Positions 1 through 8,973 are shown, counted from the stretch's first letter. The stretch is DNA of 11,263 bases from Tepidimonas sp. (GCA_025054905.1 JANWZF010000204.1:1-11263); one strand, 5' to 3'. Numbers and translations: made by a program. Notes: generated by a model not told the origin, from the sequence alone.

Positions 1-38
1 TCGCCCCGGCCGCCGCGGCGATGGCGGACAATGCGCGC

Positions 39-1949
39 GTGAGCATCCCCTCAGCTTTTTTGCAGGATCTGCTGGCCCGCGCCGACATCGTCGAGGTCGT
101 CGGCCGACACGTGGCTTTGCGCAAAAGCGGGGCCAACTACCTGGGCCTGTGCCCGTTCCACGCCGAAAAATCGCCCTCCTTCACGGTCAGCCCAGCCAAG
201 CAGTTCTACCACTGCTTTGGCTGCGGCGCGCACGGCAACGCGATCGATTTCCTGATGGCGCACACCGGCGCGGGCTTTCGCGAGGCGGTGCACGACCTGG
301 CTGCGCAGCTGGGGCTGAGCGTGCCGCAGGACGAGCGCTCGCCCGAGGAGCGAGCCCGCGCCGCCGCCCTGCGGCGGGTGCAGCAGAGTCTGACCGAACT
401 GCTGGCCCAGGCTGCCCAGGCCTACCGCAAGCAGCTGAAGGCCAGCCCGCGGGCGATTGACTACCTCAAAAGCCGCGGCCTGACCGGCGCGATCGCCAAG
501 ACCTACGGGCTGGGTTATGCGCCGGCGCAGCGGCGGTTTCTCTCCACGGTGCTGGCTGATTACCAGGACCCGCGTCTGGTGGAGTGCGGGCTGGTGGTGG
601 CCGAAGGCCAGGGTGACGAGGCGCGTCGGCACGACCGCTTCCGCGACCGCATCATGTTCCCGATCCGCAACGTCAAAGGCGAGGTCATCGGCTTTGGCGC
701 GCGCGTGATCGACCAGGGCGAGCCCAAATACCTGAACTCGCCCGAAACCCCGGTCTTTCACAAGGGCGAAGAGCTCTACGGCCTGTACGAGGCGCGCAGC
801 GCCATCCGGCAGGCGGGCCATGCGCTGGTGGTGGAAGGCTACATGGACGTGGTGGCGCTGGCGCAACTGGGCTTCGGCCATGCGGTGGCCACGCTGGGCA
901 CGGCCTGCACGCCGCAGCATGTGCGCAAGCTGCTGCGCTTCACCGACGACGTGGTGTTTGCCTTTGACGGCGATGCGGCGGGTCGACGCGCGGCCCAGCG
1001 TGCGCTGACCGCCGCCCTGCCGTGGGCCAGCGACACGCGGCGGTTCCGCTTTCTGTTGCTGCCCCCCGAGCACGACCCCGACAGCTACGTGCGCCAGCAT
1101 GGGGCCGAGGCCTTTGCCGCCGCGGTGCAGGCCGCCACGCCGCTGAGCCGCTTTGTGCTGGAGGTGGCCGCCGAAGGCTGCGATTTGGGCAGCGCCGAAG
1201 GCCGGGCGCGCGCGCTGGCGCAAGCCCGTCCGCTGTGGGAAGCCTTGCCCGACGGGGCGCTGAAGCGCCAGCTGCTGCACGAACTGGCGGAGCTGGCCAC
1301 GCTGGAGCCGCGTGAGCTGCAGCAGCTGTGGCAGGCGCCCGATCCGTCTGGGCGCGCGCGGCCGCCCGGTGCGCTGCCCCCTGTGGCGGCACGCCCCGCC
1401 CCGGCCCCCTCGCCTCCACCGCCGAGCCCCCGGCAACCACCACGCTGGGGACCCCGCGCCGACCCGGGCGCGGCGCAGATCCGTCGCGCCACGCGCGGGG
1501 TGCTGGGCCGCAGCGAGCGCATCGCGCGCATCGTGCTGACCACCCCGTCGGCCTGGGATTGGCTGACCCCGGATGACCATGCGCTGCTGGCGCAGGAGCC
1601 CGCACCGCTGGGCCCGCTGTTTGCGTGGCTGGAAGCCCAGTGGCTGGAGCACGGCGCGCAGCCCTGGGCCGTGCTGCGCGAAGCGCTGCGCGGCCAGCCT
1701 TTTGAAGCGCTGGCCGTGGCGCTGCACGACAGCACGCTGGCGCTGCAGGGCAACCCGCCCTCCCCTGAGCCGTCGCCTGACGAACTGCGCTACGAGCTGC
1801 GCGAACTGCTGCGGCGGGTGCGGATCGAATACCTCAAAGCCCAGGAAACCGCGTGGCTGGCCCGCAGCGCCCACGACCCAGAGGCCGCGCAGCATTACCG
1901 TCGCTTGCGCGACGAGCGCATCGCTTTGGAAAAAGGAGAAGTGGTATAA
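39..1949 (+). CDS. dnaG: DNA primase DnaG
   Basis: Synthesises the RNA primers for chromosome replication, working with the DnaB helicase at the fork. From the GTG at 39 the protein is 636 aa. A CHC2 zinc finger lies at C38, H41, C59 and C62 (CPFH...CFGC). The TOPRIM/polymerase core follows, with EGYMD beginning at E266 and DGD at D310-D312, almost the same numbering as the E. coli catalytic acids as I recall them. A proline-rich linker (about 441-475) leads to the C-terminal helicase-binding domain. The in-frame ATG at 21 would add six residues (MADNAR). I prefer GTG because it gives the MSIP-type N-terminus usual in Burkholderiales primases; neither start has a good ribosome binding site. 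The stop codon lies inside a promoter -10 element for rpoD. Family certain, start moderately sure. Confidence 0.96.
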   Translation: MSIPSAFLQDLLARADIVEVVGRHVALRKSGANYLGLCPFHAEKSPSFTVSPAKQFYHCFGCGAHGNAIDFLMAHTGAGFREAVHDLAAQLGLSVPQDERSPEERARAAALRRVQQSLTELLAQAAQAYRKQLKASPRAIDYLKSRGLTGAIAKTYGLGYAPAQRRFLSTVLADYQDPRLVECGLVVAEGQGDEARRHDRFRDRIMFPIRNVKGEVIGFGARVIDQGEPKYLNSPETPVFHKGEELYGLYEARSAIRQAGHALVVEGYMDVVALAQLGFGHAVATLGTACTPQHVRKLLRFTDDVVFAFDGDAAGRRAAQRALTAALPWASDTRRFRFLLLPPEHDPDSYVRQHGAEAFAAAVQAATPLSRFVLEVAAEGCDLGSAEGRARALAQARPLWEALPDGALKRQLLHELAELATLEPRELQQLWQAPDPSGRARPPGALPPVAARPAPAPSPPPPSPRQPPRWGPRADPGAAQIRRATRGVLGRSERIARIVLTTPSAWDWLTPDDHALLAQEPAPLGPLFAWLEAQWLEHGAQPWAVLREALRGQPFEALAVALHDSTLALQGNPPSPEPSPDELRYELRELLRRVRIEYLKAQETAWLARSAHDPEAAQHYRRLRDERIALEKGEVV

Positions 1950-1950
1950 T
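1942..1950 (+). promoter_or_regulatory. Extended -10 promoter for rpoD, overlapping the dnaG stop
   Basis: TGG followed by a perfect TATAAT (1945-1950) forms an extended -10 element (TGn-TATAAT). The dnaG stop TAA (1947-1949) is part of the hexamer. No good -35 is present at 16-18 bp (1922-1927 reads CGCTTT), as expected for an extended -10 promoter. Transcription would start near 1957 and give rpoD a leader of roughly 310 nt. E. coli also has promoters for rpoD inside or near dnaG. Inferred from sequence only. Confidence 0.7.
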
Positions 1951-2269
1951 AGAGTGTTTCGCAAGTGCGACAGCAGCACCTCCGGACAGAGCCCGCCGGG
2001 CCTTGTCAACGCCGACAAGGTCGCCCGGCGCTGCGGATACGACGAGCCGCTGGCTGCAGGGCGCGGGATGCGCCCGTTTCCGCAAGGACTGCACGCCCCA
2101 TGTTCGCCCACCCAGCTTGCGAAATGGCCAGGTTGCCCTCATCTTGGGGGCGCGCGTCCTTGCGGCTGCACCCGCAAGGTGTGTCCGTGGCCGCGCCGTG
2201 TCCGTCCTGCATCGTCACAACCCTTTGCATTTGTCTGGCCGGCCCTAGGCCGGATGGAGAGCGTTTGCC
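1951..2269 (+). promoter_or_regulatory. Long structured 5' leader of rpoD
   Basis: There is no convincing gene in this 320-nt gap. It holds four hairpins. The largest has 14 bp: CGCCGGGC+CTTGTC (1994-2007) pairs with GACAAG (2014-2019) and GCCCGGCG (2023-2030), with a 3-nt bulge at 2020-2022 and a 6-nt loop. The second pairs GGGCGC (2059-2064) with GCGCCC (2070-2075). The third pairs CCTTGCGG (2158-2165) with CCGCAAGG (2172-2179). The fourth pairs CCGGCC (2239-2244) with GGCCGG (2248-2253), directly before the rpoD Shine-Dalgarno GGAGA (2256-2260). None is followed by a T-run, so they are not typical terminators. A role in sigma-factor mRNA stability or translation is plausible; I do not recognise a named RNA family. 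Confidence 0.55.
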
Positions 2270-4570
<2,301 letters not shown>

Positions 4571-4579
4571 AGGCAGACC

Positions 4580-4615
4580 GCGGCGGGGCAGGCCTGGGGG
4601 GCACTGCCCGGCCGC
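4580..4615. terminator. Possible terminator hairpin between convergent rpoD and ligB-like gene
   Basis: In the 61-bp gap between two convergent genes, GCGGC (4580-4584) and GGGCAG (4586-4591) pair with CTGCCC (4604-4609) and GCCGC (4611-4615). There is one mismatch and a 12-nt loop. No T-run follows on either strand, so it is not a canonical intrinsic terminator. Its place after both stop codons is the main argument for a role in transcription end. Confidence 0.35.
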
Positions 4616-4631
4616 AGCGCCGCCGGCCGTC

Positions 4632-5483
4632 TCAGGGCAGCACCTCCAGCGCGAGGACGCCGGTCGCGGTGTTGGAAATCGGGATGTGGTAGTGGCGGTG
4701 CACCAGGCGCACGCCGCTGCCCGCCTCGGTCAGTGCCGCGCGCATGGCCAGCCACATCAGCAGCTCCACGCCCTGGGTGCCGGCCAGCTCCACCAGCTCG
4801 CGGTCGGAGAACTGCGTGGCCCACTGCGGGTTGGTTTCCATGCTCTGCAGAAACTGCAGGTCGAAACGCTTGTTGATGAAGCCGGCGCGTTCGCCCTCCA
4901 ATTGATGACTCAGTCCGCCGGTGCCCATCACGGCCACGCGGCGCGCATCGTCCCAGCGGCCGAGGGCGCGCCCCACCACCCGCCCAAGCTCGTACACCCG
5001 GCGTGCCGTCGGCAGCGGAAACTGCACCGTGTTGATGTGGATCGGCACGATCTGCACCGGCGCCGGCTGCTGATCGGGCCAGAACAGCTGAAACGGGATC
5101 GTGCAGGCATGATCGACCTGCATTTCCTGACACACGGTCAGGTCGAATTCGGCAGCGGTGAGCTGCTCGACCAGGTGCCACGACAGCTCCGGGCAGCCGG
5201 CCAGCGGAGCCGTCGTCGGGATGCCCCAGCCTTCATCGGCGTGACGGTATTCGGCCGCGGCCCCCACCGCAAAGGCGGGCAGTTTGTCGAGAAAAAAGTT
5301 CAGGCCGTGGTCGTTGTAGAACACCACGACCACCTCGGGCTGCACCTGCCGCAGCCACGCGTGGATGGGGGGGAAACCATCGAAAAACGGCTTCCAGTAC
5401 GGCTCTTGCTGCTTGCCGCGGGCAATCGCGTTGCCGATGGCGGGGATGTGCGAGGTGGCCAGGCCACCGACGATCTGGGCCAT
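4632..5483 (-). CDS. Class III extradiol dioxygenase, LigB-type beta (catalytic) subunit, second copy
   Basis: A 283-aa non-haem Fe(II) ring-cleavage dioxygenase subunit of the LigB fold (protocatechuate 4,5-dioxygenase beta type), cytosolic. The iron ligands H12, H59 and E240 and the catalytic H193 (GTGGLSHQL) are all present at positions matching the paralogue at 8970-9827, with no net gap up to E240. Outside these motifs the two differ widely, for example NDHGLNFFL here against NDHATAFSL there. The ATG at 5483 has AGGAG close upstream. It follows its LigA-like partner by 44 nt, so the two form one unit. A complete protocatechuate dioxygenase lies nearby, so this copy may act on another catechol-type acid (gallate, a methylgallate or similar). 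That is inference; a redundant protocatechuate enzyme is possible. Gallate dioxygenases of the GalA/DesB type are single fused chains, unlike this split pair. Confidence 0.88.
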   Translation of the reverse strand: MAQIVGGLATSHIPAIGNAIARGKQQEPYWKPFFDGFPPIHAWLRQVQPEVVVVFYNDHGLNFFLDKLPAFAVGAAAEYRHADEGWGIPTTAPLAGCPELSWHLVEQLTAAEFDLTVCQEMQVDHACTIPFQLFWPDQQPAPVQIVPIHINTVQFPLPTARRVYELGRVVGRALGRWDDARRVAVMGTGGLSHQLEGERAGFINKRFDLQFLQSMETNPQWATQFSDRELVELAGTQGVELLMWLAMRAALTEAGSGVRLVHRHYHIPISNTATGVLALEVLP

Positions 5484-5527
5484 GGGGGAATCTCCTTTTC
5501 CAGTGGGGAAAAACGGGCGGGCGTGGT

Positions 5528-5890
5528 TCAGCACTGCTGGTTGGCCGCCACCAGCTTGGCCTGAAACTCGGCCTTGGTCACACCGGTCTGCTGCGCCCCG
5601 ATGTCCTGCATATCCCAGCCAAAGATGCCGGCCAGTTTGGCCAGGTAGTAGGCGTTGCCGCCTTCGGCCAGCATGCGCAGCACCTGGCCGCTGCGCACGG
5701 CGTCCTTTTGCGCCTCGGTCAAGCCATAGCGGGCCATGTAGCCCTCCGGGTCGGCGCGAAAGGCCTCGCGGTTGGCGGCATCGTTGAACGAATAGCACAT
5801 CTTGTTGAGGGCGTAGCCGCGCCGGGCCAACCCACCATCGAAGGGCTGCGTGCCCGGGATCGGGCGGTGAGGGGTGGATGAGCTGCTCAT
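5528..5890 (-). CDS. LigA-type alpha (small) subunit of extradiol dioxygenase, second copy
   Basis: A 120-aa all-helical LigA-family subunit, which in known enzymes caps the active site of the LigB partner. It aligns with the true LigA at 9850-10290 through PGT..F near the N-terminus, RRGYALN (RKGYWLN there), the GLTEAQKDAV helix and GGNAYYLAKL (GGNIYFLAKL there). It lacks the KSFQQMAGSMTGM stretch of true LigA and has WDMQDIGAQQTGV instead. As a result the specificity-linked Phe (F103 in Sphingobium LigA, F93 in the neighbour) is replaced by M94. It also lacks the C-terminal tail of the other copy. The ATG at 5890 has GGAGA eight bases upstream. It is the first gene of a unit divergent from the LysR gene, which probably controls it. 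Family sure, substrate unknown. Confidence 0.85.
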   Translation of the reverse strand: MSSSSTPHRPIPGTQPFDGGLARRGYALNKMCYSFNDAANREAFRADPEGYMARYGLTEAQKDAVRSGQVLRMLAEGGNAYYLAKLAGIFGWDMQDIGAQQTGVTKAEFQAKLVAANQQC

Positions 5891-5999
5891 GGAAACGGTC
5901 TCCTCGGATGCATCGCGGCACCGGCGCAGGCCCGGCACCACGATGCGCAGTGTGCGCCTTGGCTTGCGCAAAAAAAACGCATCGAAGATGATTGGATTC
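5891..5999. promoter_or_regulatory. Divergent control region between ligA-like gene and lysR
   Basis: This 109-bp gap separates two divergent genes, the classic place for LysR-type operator sites. GCATCG occurs at 5910-5915 and 5979-5984, and its inverse CGATGC at 5941-5946 and again just inside lysR at 6011-6016. CGATGCG (5941-5947) and CGCATCG (5978-5984) form a 7-bp inverted repeat. Between them are TGCGCA (5944-5949), TGCGCC (5953-5958) and the palindrome TTGCGCAA (5964-5971), the last running into a tract of eight A. A weak + promoter could be TTGCGC (5964-5969) with GATGAT (5987-5992). No convincing -10 was found on the minus strand. Confidence 0.5.
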
Positions 6000-6950
6000 A
6001 TGAATGATTTCGATGCATTGCAGCTCGATGGCCGCCAGCTGCGCCTGCTGCTGGCGGTGCTGGAAACCGGCTCGATCACCCGCGCGGCGCTGCAACTCGG
6101 GCTGACCCAGTCGGCGGTGAGCCACGGCGTGCAGCGGCTGCGTGCGCTGCTGGGTGATCCGCTGTTCGTCAAGTGCGGCCGCGGCATCGTGCCCACCGCG
6201 CGCGCCGAAAGCCTGGCCCGCCCGGCGCGCGAGCTGCTGCAGGCCCTGCAGCGCTTTGCGCACGCCCCGGTGTTTGAGCCGGCGCGCTGGCAGGCCGAGG
6301 TCACGATCGCCGCCAACGATCTGCAACGTGACGTGCTGCTGCCCCGGTTGCTGCAGCGCCTGCGCGCGTTGGCCCCGGGTGTGACGCTGCGCATCATCCC
6401 CAGCGGGGCGCCGACGCCGGAGTTGTTGCGCGAGCAGCGGGCCCACCTGCTGCTGACGCCGCGCCCGCCGCAGGCCGATGACCTGCTGCAGCGGCGTGTT
6501 TTTGAGGATCGCTGGGTGGTGGTGTACGACGCGACGCAGCGCAGTGCCCCCGCCACCCTGGCCGACTATCTGGCGGCCGAGCACGTCACCGTGGTGTACG
6601 AACCCCGGCGCACGCTGGCGCTGGACGACTGGCTTGCGCGCCGGGGCATCCGCCGGCACATCCGGGCCACGGTGCCGGCGTTTGCTGGACTGGGCGCGCT
6701 GCTGCGCGGCAGCGATCTGCTGGCCACCGCTCCGTCACGCCTCGGTGAGCATCTGCTCGCCGGGCTGGCGCAAGCCACGCCCCCCATGCCCTGCCCGCCG
6801 CTGCCGATGTACCTGGTCTGGCACCGGCGCGACCACGACGACCCCGCGCAGCGCTGGCTGCGCAGCCTGCTGCTGCAGGCCGCCGAGGTGGACGGCGCTG
6901 CATCTCAGAACCGCTCGGTGTCGACTTCCTCTTCACCCTGCGCGTTGTAG
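6000..6950 (+). CDS. LysR-type transcriptional regulator
   Basis: A 316-aa LysR-family DNA-binding regulator. The N-terminal winged helix-turn-helix is at about 10-68 (LLLAVLETGSITRAA, TQSAVSHGVQRLRALLGDPLF) and is followed by the RGIVPTARAE segment. A ligand-binding domain of the periplasmic-binding type covers about 90-295. The N-terminus resembles the NodD/NahR-like branch. It is divergent from the LigA/LigB-like pair, so it most likely regulates that pair and itself. It could also act on the pmd operon, as the LysR protein PmdR does in Comamonas. The start at 6000 gives the usual family N-terminus; an ATG at 5988 adds four residues and cannot be excluded. The last 15 codons overlap the 3' end of the convergent aldo/keto reductase gene and encode a Ser-rich, non-family-like tail. 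Confidence 0.9.
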   Translation: MNDFDALQLDGRQLRLLLAVLETGSITRAALQLGLTQSAVSHGVQRLRALLGDPLFVKCGRGIVPTARAESLARPARELLQALQRFAHAPVFEPARWQAEVTIAANDLQRDVLLPRLLQRLRALAPGVTLRIIPSGAPTPELLREQRAHLLLTPRPPQADDLLQRRVFEDRWVVVYDATQRSAPATLADYLAAEHVTVVYEPRRTLALDDWLARRGIRRHIRATVPAFAGLGALLRGSDLLATAPSRLGEHLLAGLAQATPPMPCPPLPMYLVWHRRDHDDPAQRWLRSLLLQAAEVDGAASQNRSVSTSSSPCAL

Positions 6951-7978
6951 CGCGCGCCGCTGACCGCCTGGGGGGCAAAAACCGCCTCCAGCTCCGCCAG
7001 CAGCGCCGCATCGACGCTCAGGCGCAGCGCCTGCAGGTTCTCCATCAGGTGCTCCTGGCGCGTGGTGCCCGGCAACGCGTGCACGTGGGGCCCCCGCGAC
7101 AACACCCAGGCCAGGGCCAACTGCGCCGGCGTGCAGCCGGCCTGGGCAGCCAGCCGCACCAGCTGCTCGCGCAGCGCCAGGTTGCGCGCCCAGTGTGGCG
7201 GCGCAAAGCGCGGCATCGCGCGGCGGATATCCTTGGGATGCAAGGCGGCAGGGTCCGGTGGCGTGGCGGTCAGCACCCCACGGCCCAGCGGGCTGAACGC
7301 AACGAACGCCACCCCCAGCTCGCGGCAAGCCTGCAGCACGCCCAGTTCGGGGTTGCGCGTCCACAGCGAATATTCCGACTGCACCGCCGCGATCGGGTGC
7401 ACCGCATGGGCGCGCTGGAGGGTGGCAGCGGACACCTCGCTCAGGCCGATGGCGCGGATCTTGCCTGCGCGCACCAGGTCGGCCAGCGCGCCGACGCTGT
7501 CTTCGATCGGCACCTGCTTGTCCCAGCGGTGCAGGTAGTACAGGTCGATGACGTCGGTGCGCAGACGCTTGAGTGCCTCGTCGCAGGTGGCCTTCAGGGT
7601 GGCGGGTCGGCCGTCGATGACGCGCACCTTGCCGCCGCGGCCGTCGTCCACGCCGGTCATGCCGCACTTGCTGGCCAGCACGAAGCGGTCACGGTGTGCG
7701 CTCAGATGGCGGCCGATCCACGCTTCCGACAGCCCAAAGCCGTAGAGGGCGGCGGTGTCCAGGTGCGTCACCCCGGCGTCCAGCGCCGCCCACAGCAGGC
7801 GCGCCGCGTCGGTTTCGGCCAGCGGCTCGCCGTAGGCATGGCAGATGTTCATGCACCCCAGGCCCATCGCCGAGACCGCAAACGGCCCCAGACGGCGCGT
7901 CGGCCACGGGGTCGGGGGCGCTTTCAGCAGCGGCCAGGCCGGGGCCATGCCGGCCTGTGCCCCGGCACGGTCGTCCAT
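6905..7978 (-). CDS. Aldo/keto reductase
   Basis: A soluble NAD(P)H-dependent oxidoreductase with the aldo/keto reductase TIM barrel, 357 aa from this start. The catalytic tetrad is visible as D74 and Y79 (HLDTAALYG), K104 (ASKCG) and H150 (YLHRWD). The barrel opens with LGPFAVSAMGLGCMN, and the cofactor-binding end has LPGTTRQEHLMEN. It resembles YakC/AKR13-like enzymes that reduce aldehydes, but the substrate cannot be told from sequence. The start is uncertain: the ATG at 7996 overlaps the ligC stop by 7 bp, 7978 leaves an 11-bp gap, and 7948 gives a shorter N-terminus closer to the family; none has a strong ribosome binding site. The spacing indicates the last gene of the pmd operon. Its 3' end overlaps the convergent lysR by 46 bp. 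Confidence 0.88.
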   Translation of the reverse strand: MDDRAGAQAGMAPAWPLLKAPPTPWPTRRLGPFAVSAMGLGCMNICHAYGEPLAETDAARLLWAALDAGVTHLDTAALYGFGLSEAWIGRHLSAHRDRFVLASKCGMTGVDDGRGGKVRVIDGRPATLKATCDEALKRLRTDVIDLYYLHRWDKQVPIEDSVGALADLVRAGKIRAIGLSEVSAATLQRAHAVHPIAAVQSEYSLWTRNPELGVLQACRELGVAFVAFSPLGRGVLTATPPDPAALHPKDIRRAMPRFAPPHWARNLALREQLVRLAAQAGCTPAQLALAWVLSRGPHVHALPGTTRQEHLMENLQALRLSVDAALLAELEAVFAPQAVSGARYNAQGEEEVDTERF

Positions 7979-7989
7979 CGCGGCGCCCG

Positions 7990-8973
7990 TCAGCATGGCG
8001 CCGGGCCATTGTCGGCCAGCAGCTGTTGCTCCAGCTGGTGCAGCACCTGGTAGCACGGCAGCACCTGGGCGACGCTGGCGTTGGGCTCCCGCCCTTCACG
8101 GATGGCCGCGAAGAATTCGCGGTCCTGCAGCTCGATGCCGTTCATCGACACGGCCACCCCGGAGACGTCCACCGGCGTCTCAGGCCCCTTGCTGTGGCTT
8201 TGCACCAGATCGTCGTAGCGCGCGATGTAGGTGCCGGTGTCGCCGATGTAGCGGAAGAAGGTGCCCAGCGGGCCGTCGTTGTTGAACGACAGCGACAGCG
8301 TGCAGATGGCCCCATTGGCAGCCTTGAGCTGGATGCTCATGTCCATCGCGATCTTCAGCTCCGGATGGTACGGCCCCTGGATCGCATGCGCCTGCACGAT
8401 CGGGCTGCCGGTCTGGTAGGCAAACAGATCCACCGTGTGCGCCGCGTGGTGCCACAGCAGGTGGTCGGTCCAGCTGCGCGGCTGGCCCAGGGCGTTCATG
8501 TTGGTGCGGCGGAAAAAGTAGGTCTGCACGTCCATTTGCTGGATCGTGTACTGCCCGGCCAGGATGCGCTGGCGCACCCACTGGTGGCTGGGGTTGAAGC
8601 GGCGCGTGTGGCCGACCATGGCCACCAGCCCCGTCTGGCGCTGCAGCGCCAGCACCTCCTCGCCTTCGCGCAGCACATCGCACAGCGGGATTTCCACCTG
8701 CACGTGCTTGCCCGCCAGCAGGCACTGCTTGGCCTGGGCAGCGTGGATCGGCGTCGGGGTGCACAGGATGACGGCGTCCACCTCCTTCATCGCCAGCGCC
8801 TCGGCGAGTTCGGTGGTGGTGTGCGCAATGCCGTAGCGCTCGGCCACCTCGCGCGTCTGCTGCGGGTCGCGCCCGATCAGCGAGATGACCTTGACGTCCG
8901 GGATGTGGCGGATGGCATCCAGATGCTTTTGGCCAAAGGCCCCCGGCCCGGCCAGGGCGACTTGGATCGTCAT
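7990..8973 (-). CDS. ligC: 4-carboxy-2-hydroxymuconate-6-semialdehyde dehydrogenase (LigC/PmdC)
   Basis: Oxidises the cyclic hemiacetal form of 4-carboxy-2-hydroxymuconate-6-semialdehyde to 2-pyrone-4,6-dicarboxylate with NAD(P)+, the step after protocatechuate ring cleavage. The protein is 327 aa, GFO/IDH/MocA type. The Rossmann motif GPGAFG is at 9-14, followed by DAVILCTPTPIHA and GKHVQVEIPL. The C-terminal domain carries long stretches typical of LigC (VGHTRRFNPSHQWV, YFFRRTNMNALGQ, WTDHLLWHHAAHTVDLFAYQ, FNNDGPLGTFFRYIGDTGTY). The ATG at 8973 overlaps the ligB stop in an ATGA arrangement, which fixes the start and implies translational coupling; an upstream in-frame extension to 9099 would run inside ligB and is rejected. 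It is a little longer than Sphingobium LigC (about 315 aa) at the C-terminus. Confidence 0.96.
   Translation of the reverse strand: MTIQVALAGPGAFGQKHLDAIRHIPDVKVISLIGRDPQQTREVAERYGIAHTTTELAEALAMKEVDAVILCTPTPIHAAQAKQCLLAGKHVQVEIPLCDVLREGEEVLALQRQTGLVAMVGHTRRFNPSHQWVRQRILAGQYTIQQMDVQTYFFRRTNMNALGQPRSWTDHLLWHHAAHTVDLFAYQTGSPIVQAHAIQGPYHPELKIAMDMSIQLKAANGAICTLSLSFNNDGPLGTFFRYIGDTGTYIARYDDLVQSHSKGPETPVDVSGVAVSMNGIELQDREFFAAIREGREPNASVAQVLPCYQVLHQLEQQLLADNGPAPC

Noticed and set aside
1360..1460. Frameshift or insertion in dnaG at the Pro-rich stretch
   Set aside because: The frame stays open and the C-terminal helicase-binding part follows in the same frame; a Pro/Ala linker is common in GC-rich primases.
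1994..2030. Rho-independent terminator after dnaG
   Set aside because: The stem is strong but no T-run follows, and it lies downstream of a good promoter within the rpoD leader.
51..2111. 686-codon open frame antisense to dnaG
   Set aside because: Shadow of a high-GC gene: Arg/Gln/Gly-rich product without any family motif, no ribosome binding site, wholly opposite a clear primase.
5874..5999. 42-residue N-terminal extension of the LysR protein
   Set aside because: It runs over the divergent promoter region and the start of the ligA-like gene, and LysR proteins begin close to the helix-turn-helix as the 6000 start does.
5891..5999. Regulatory RNA or attachment site in the lysR/ligA-like gap
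   Set aside because: Repeats are short and spaced like operator half-sites; there is no long stem, tRNA end or integrase nearby.
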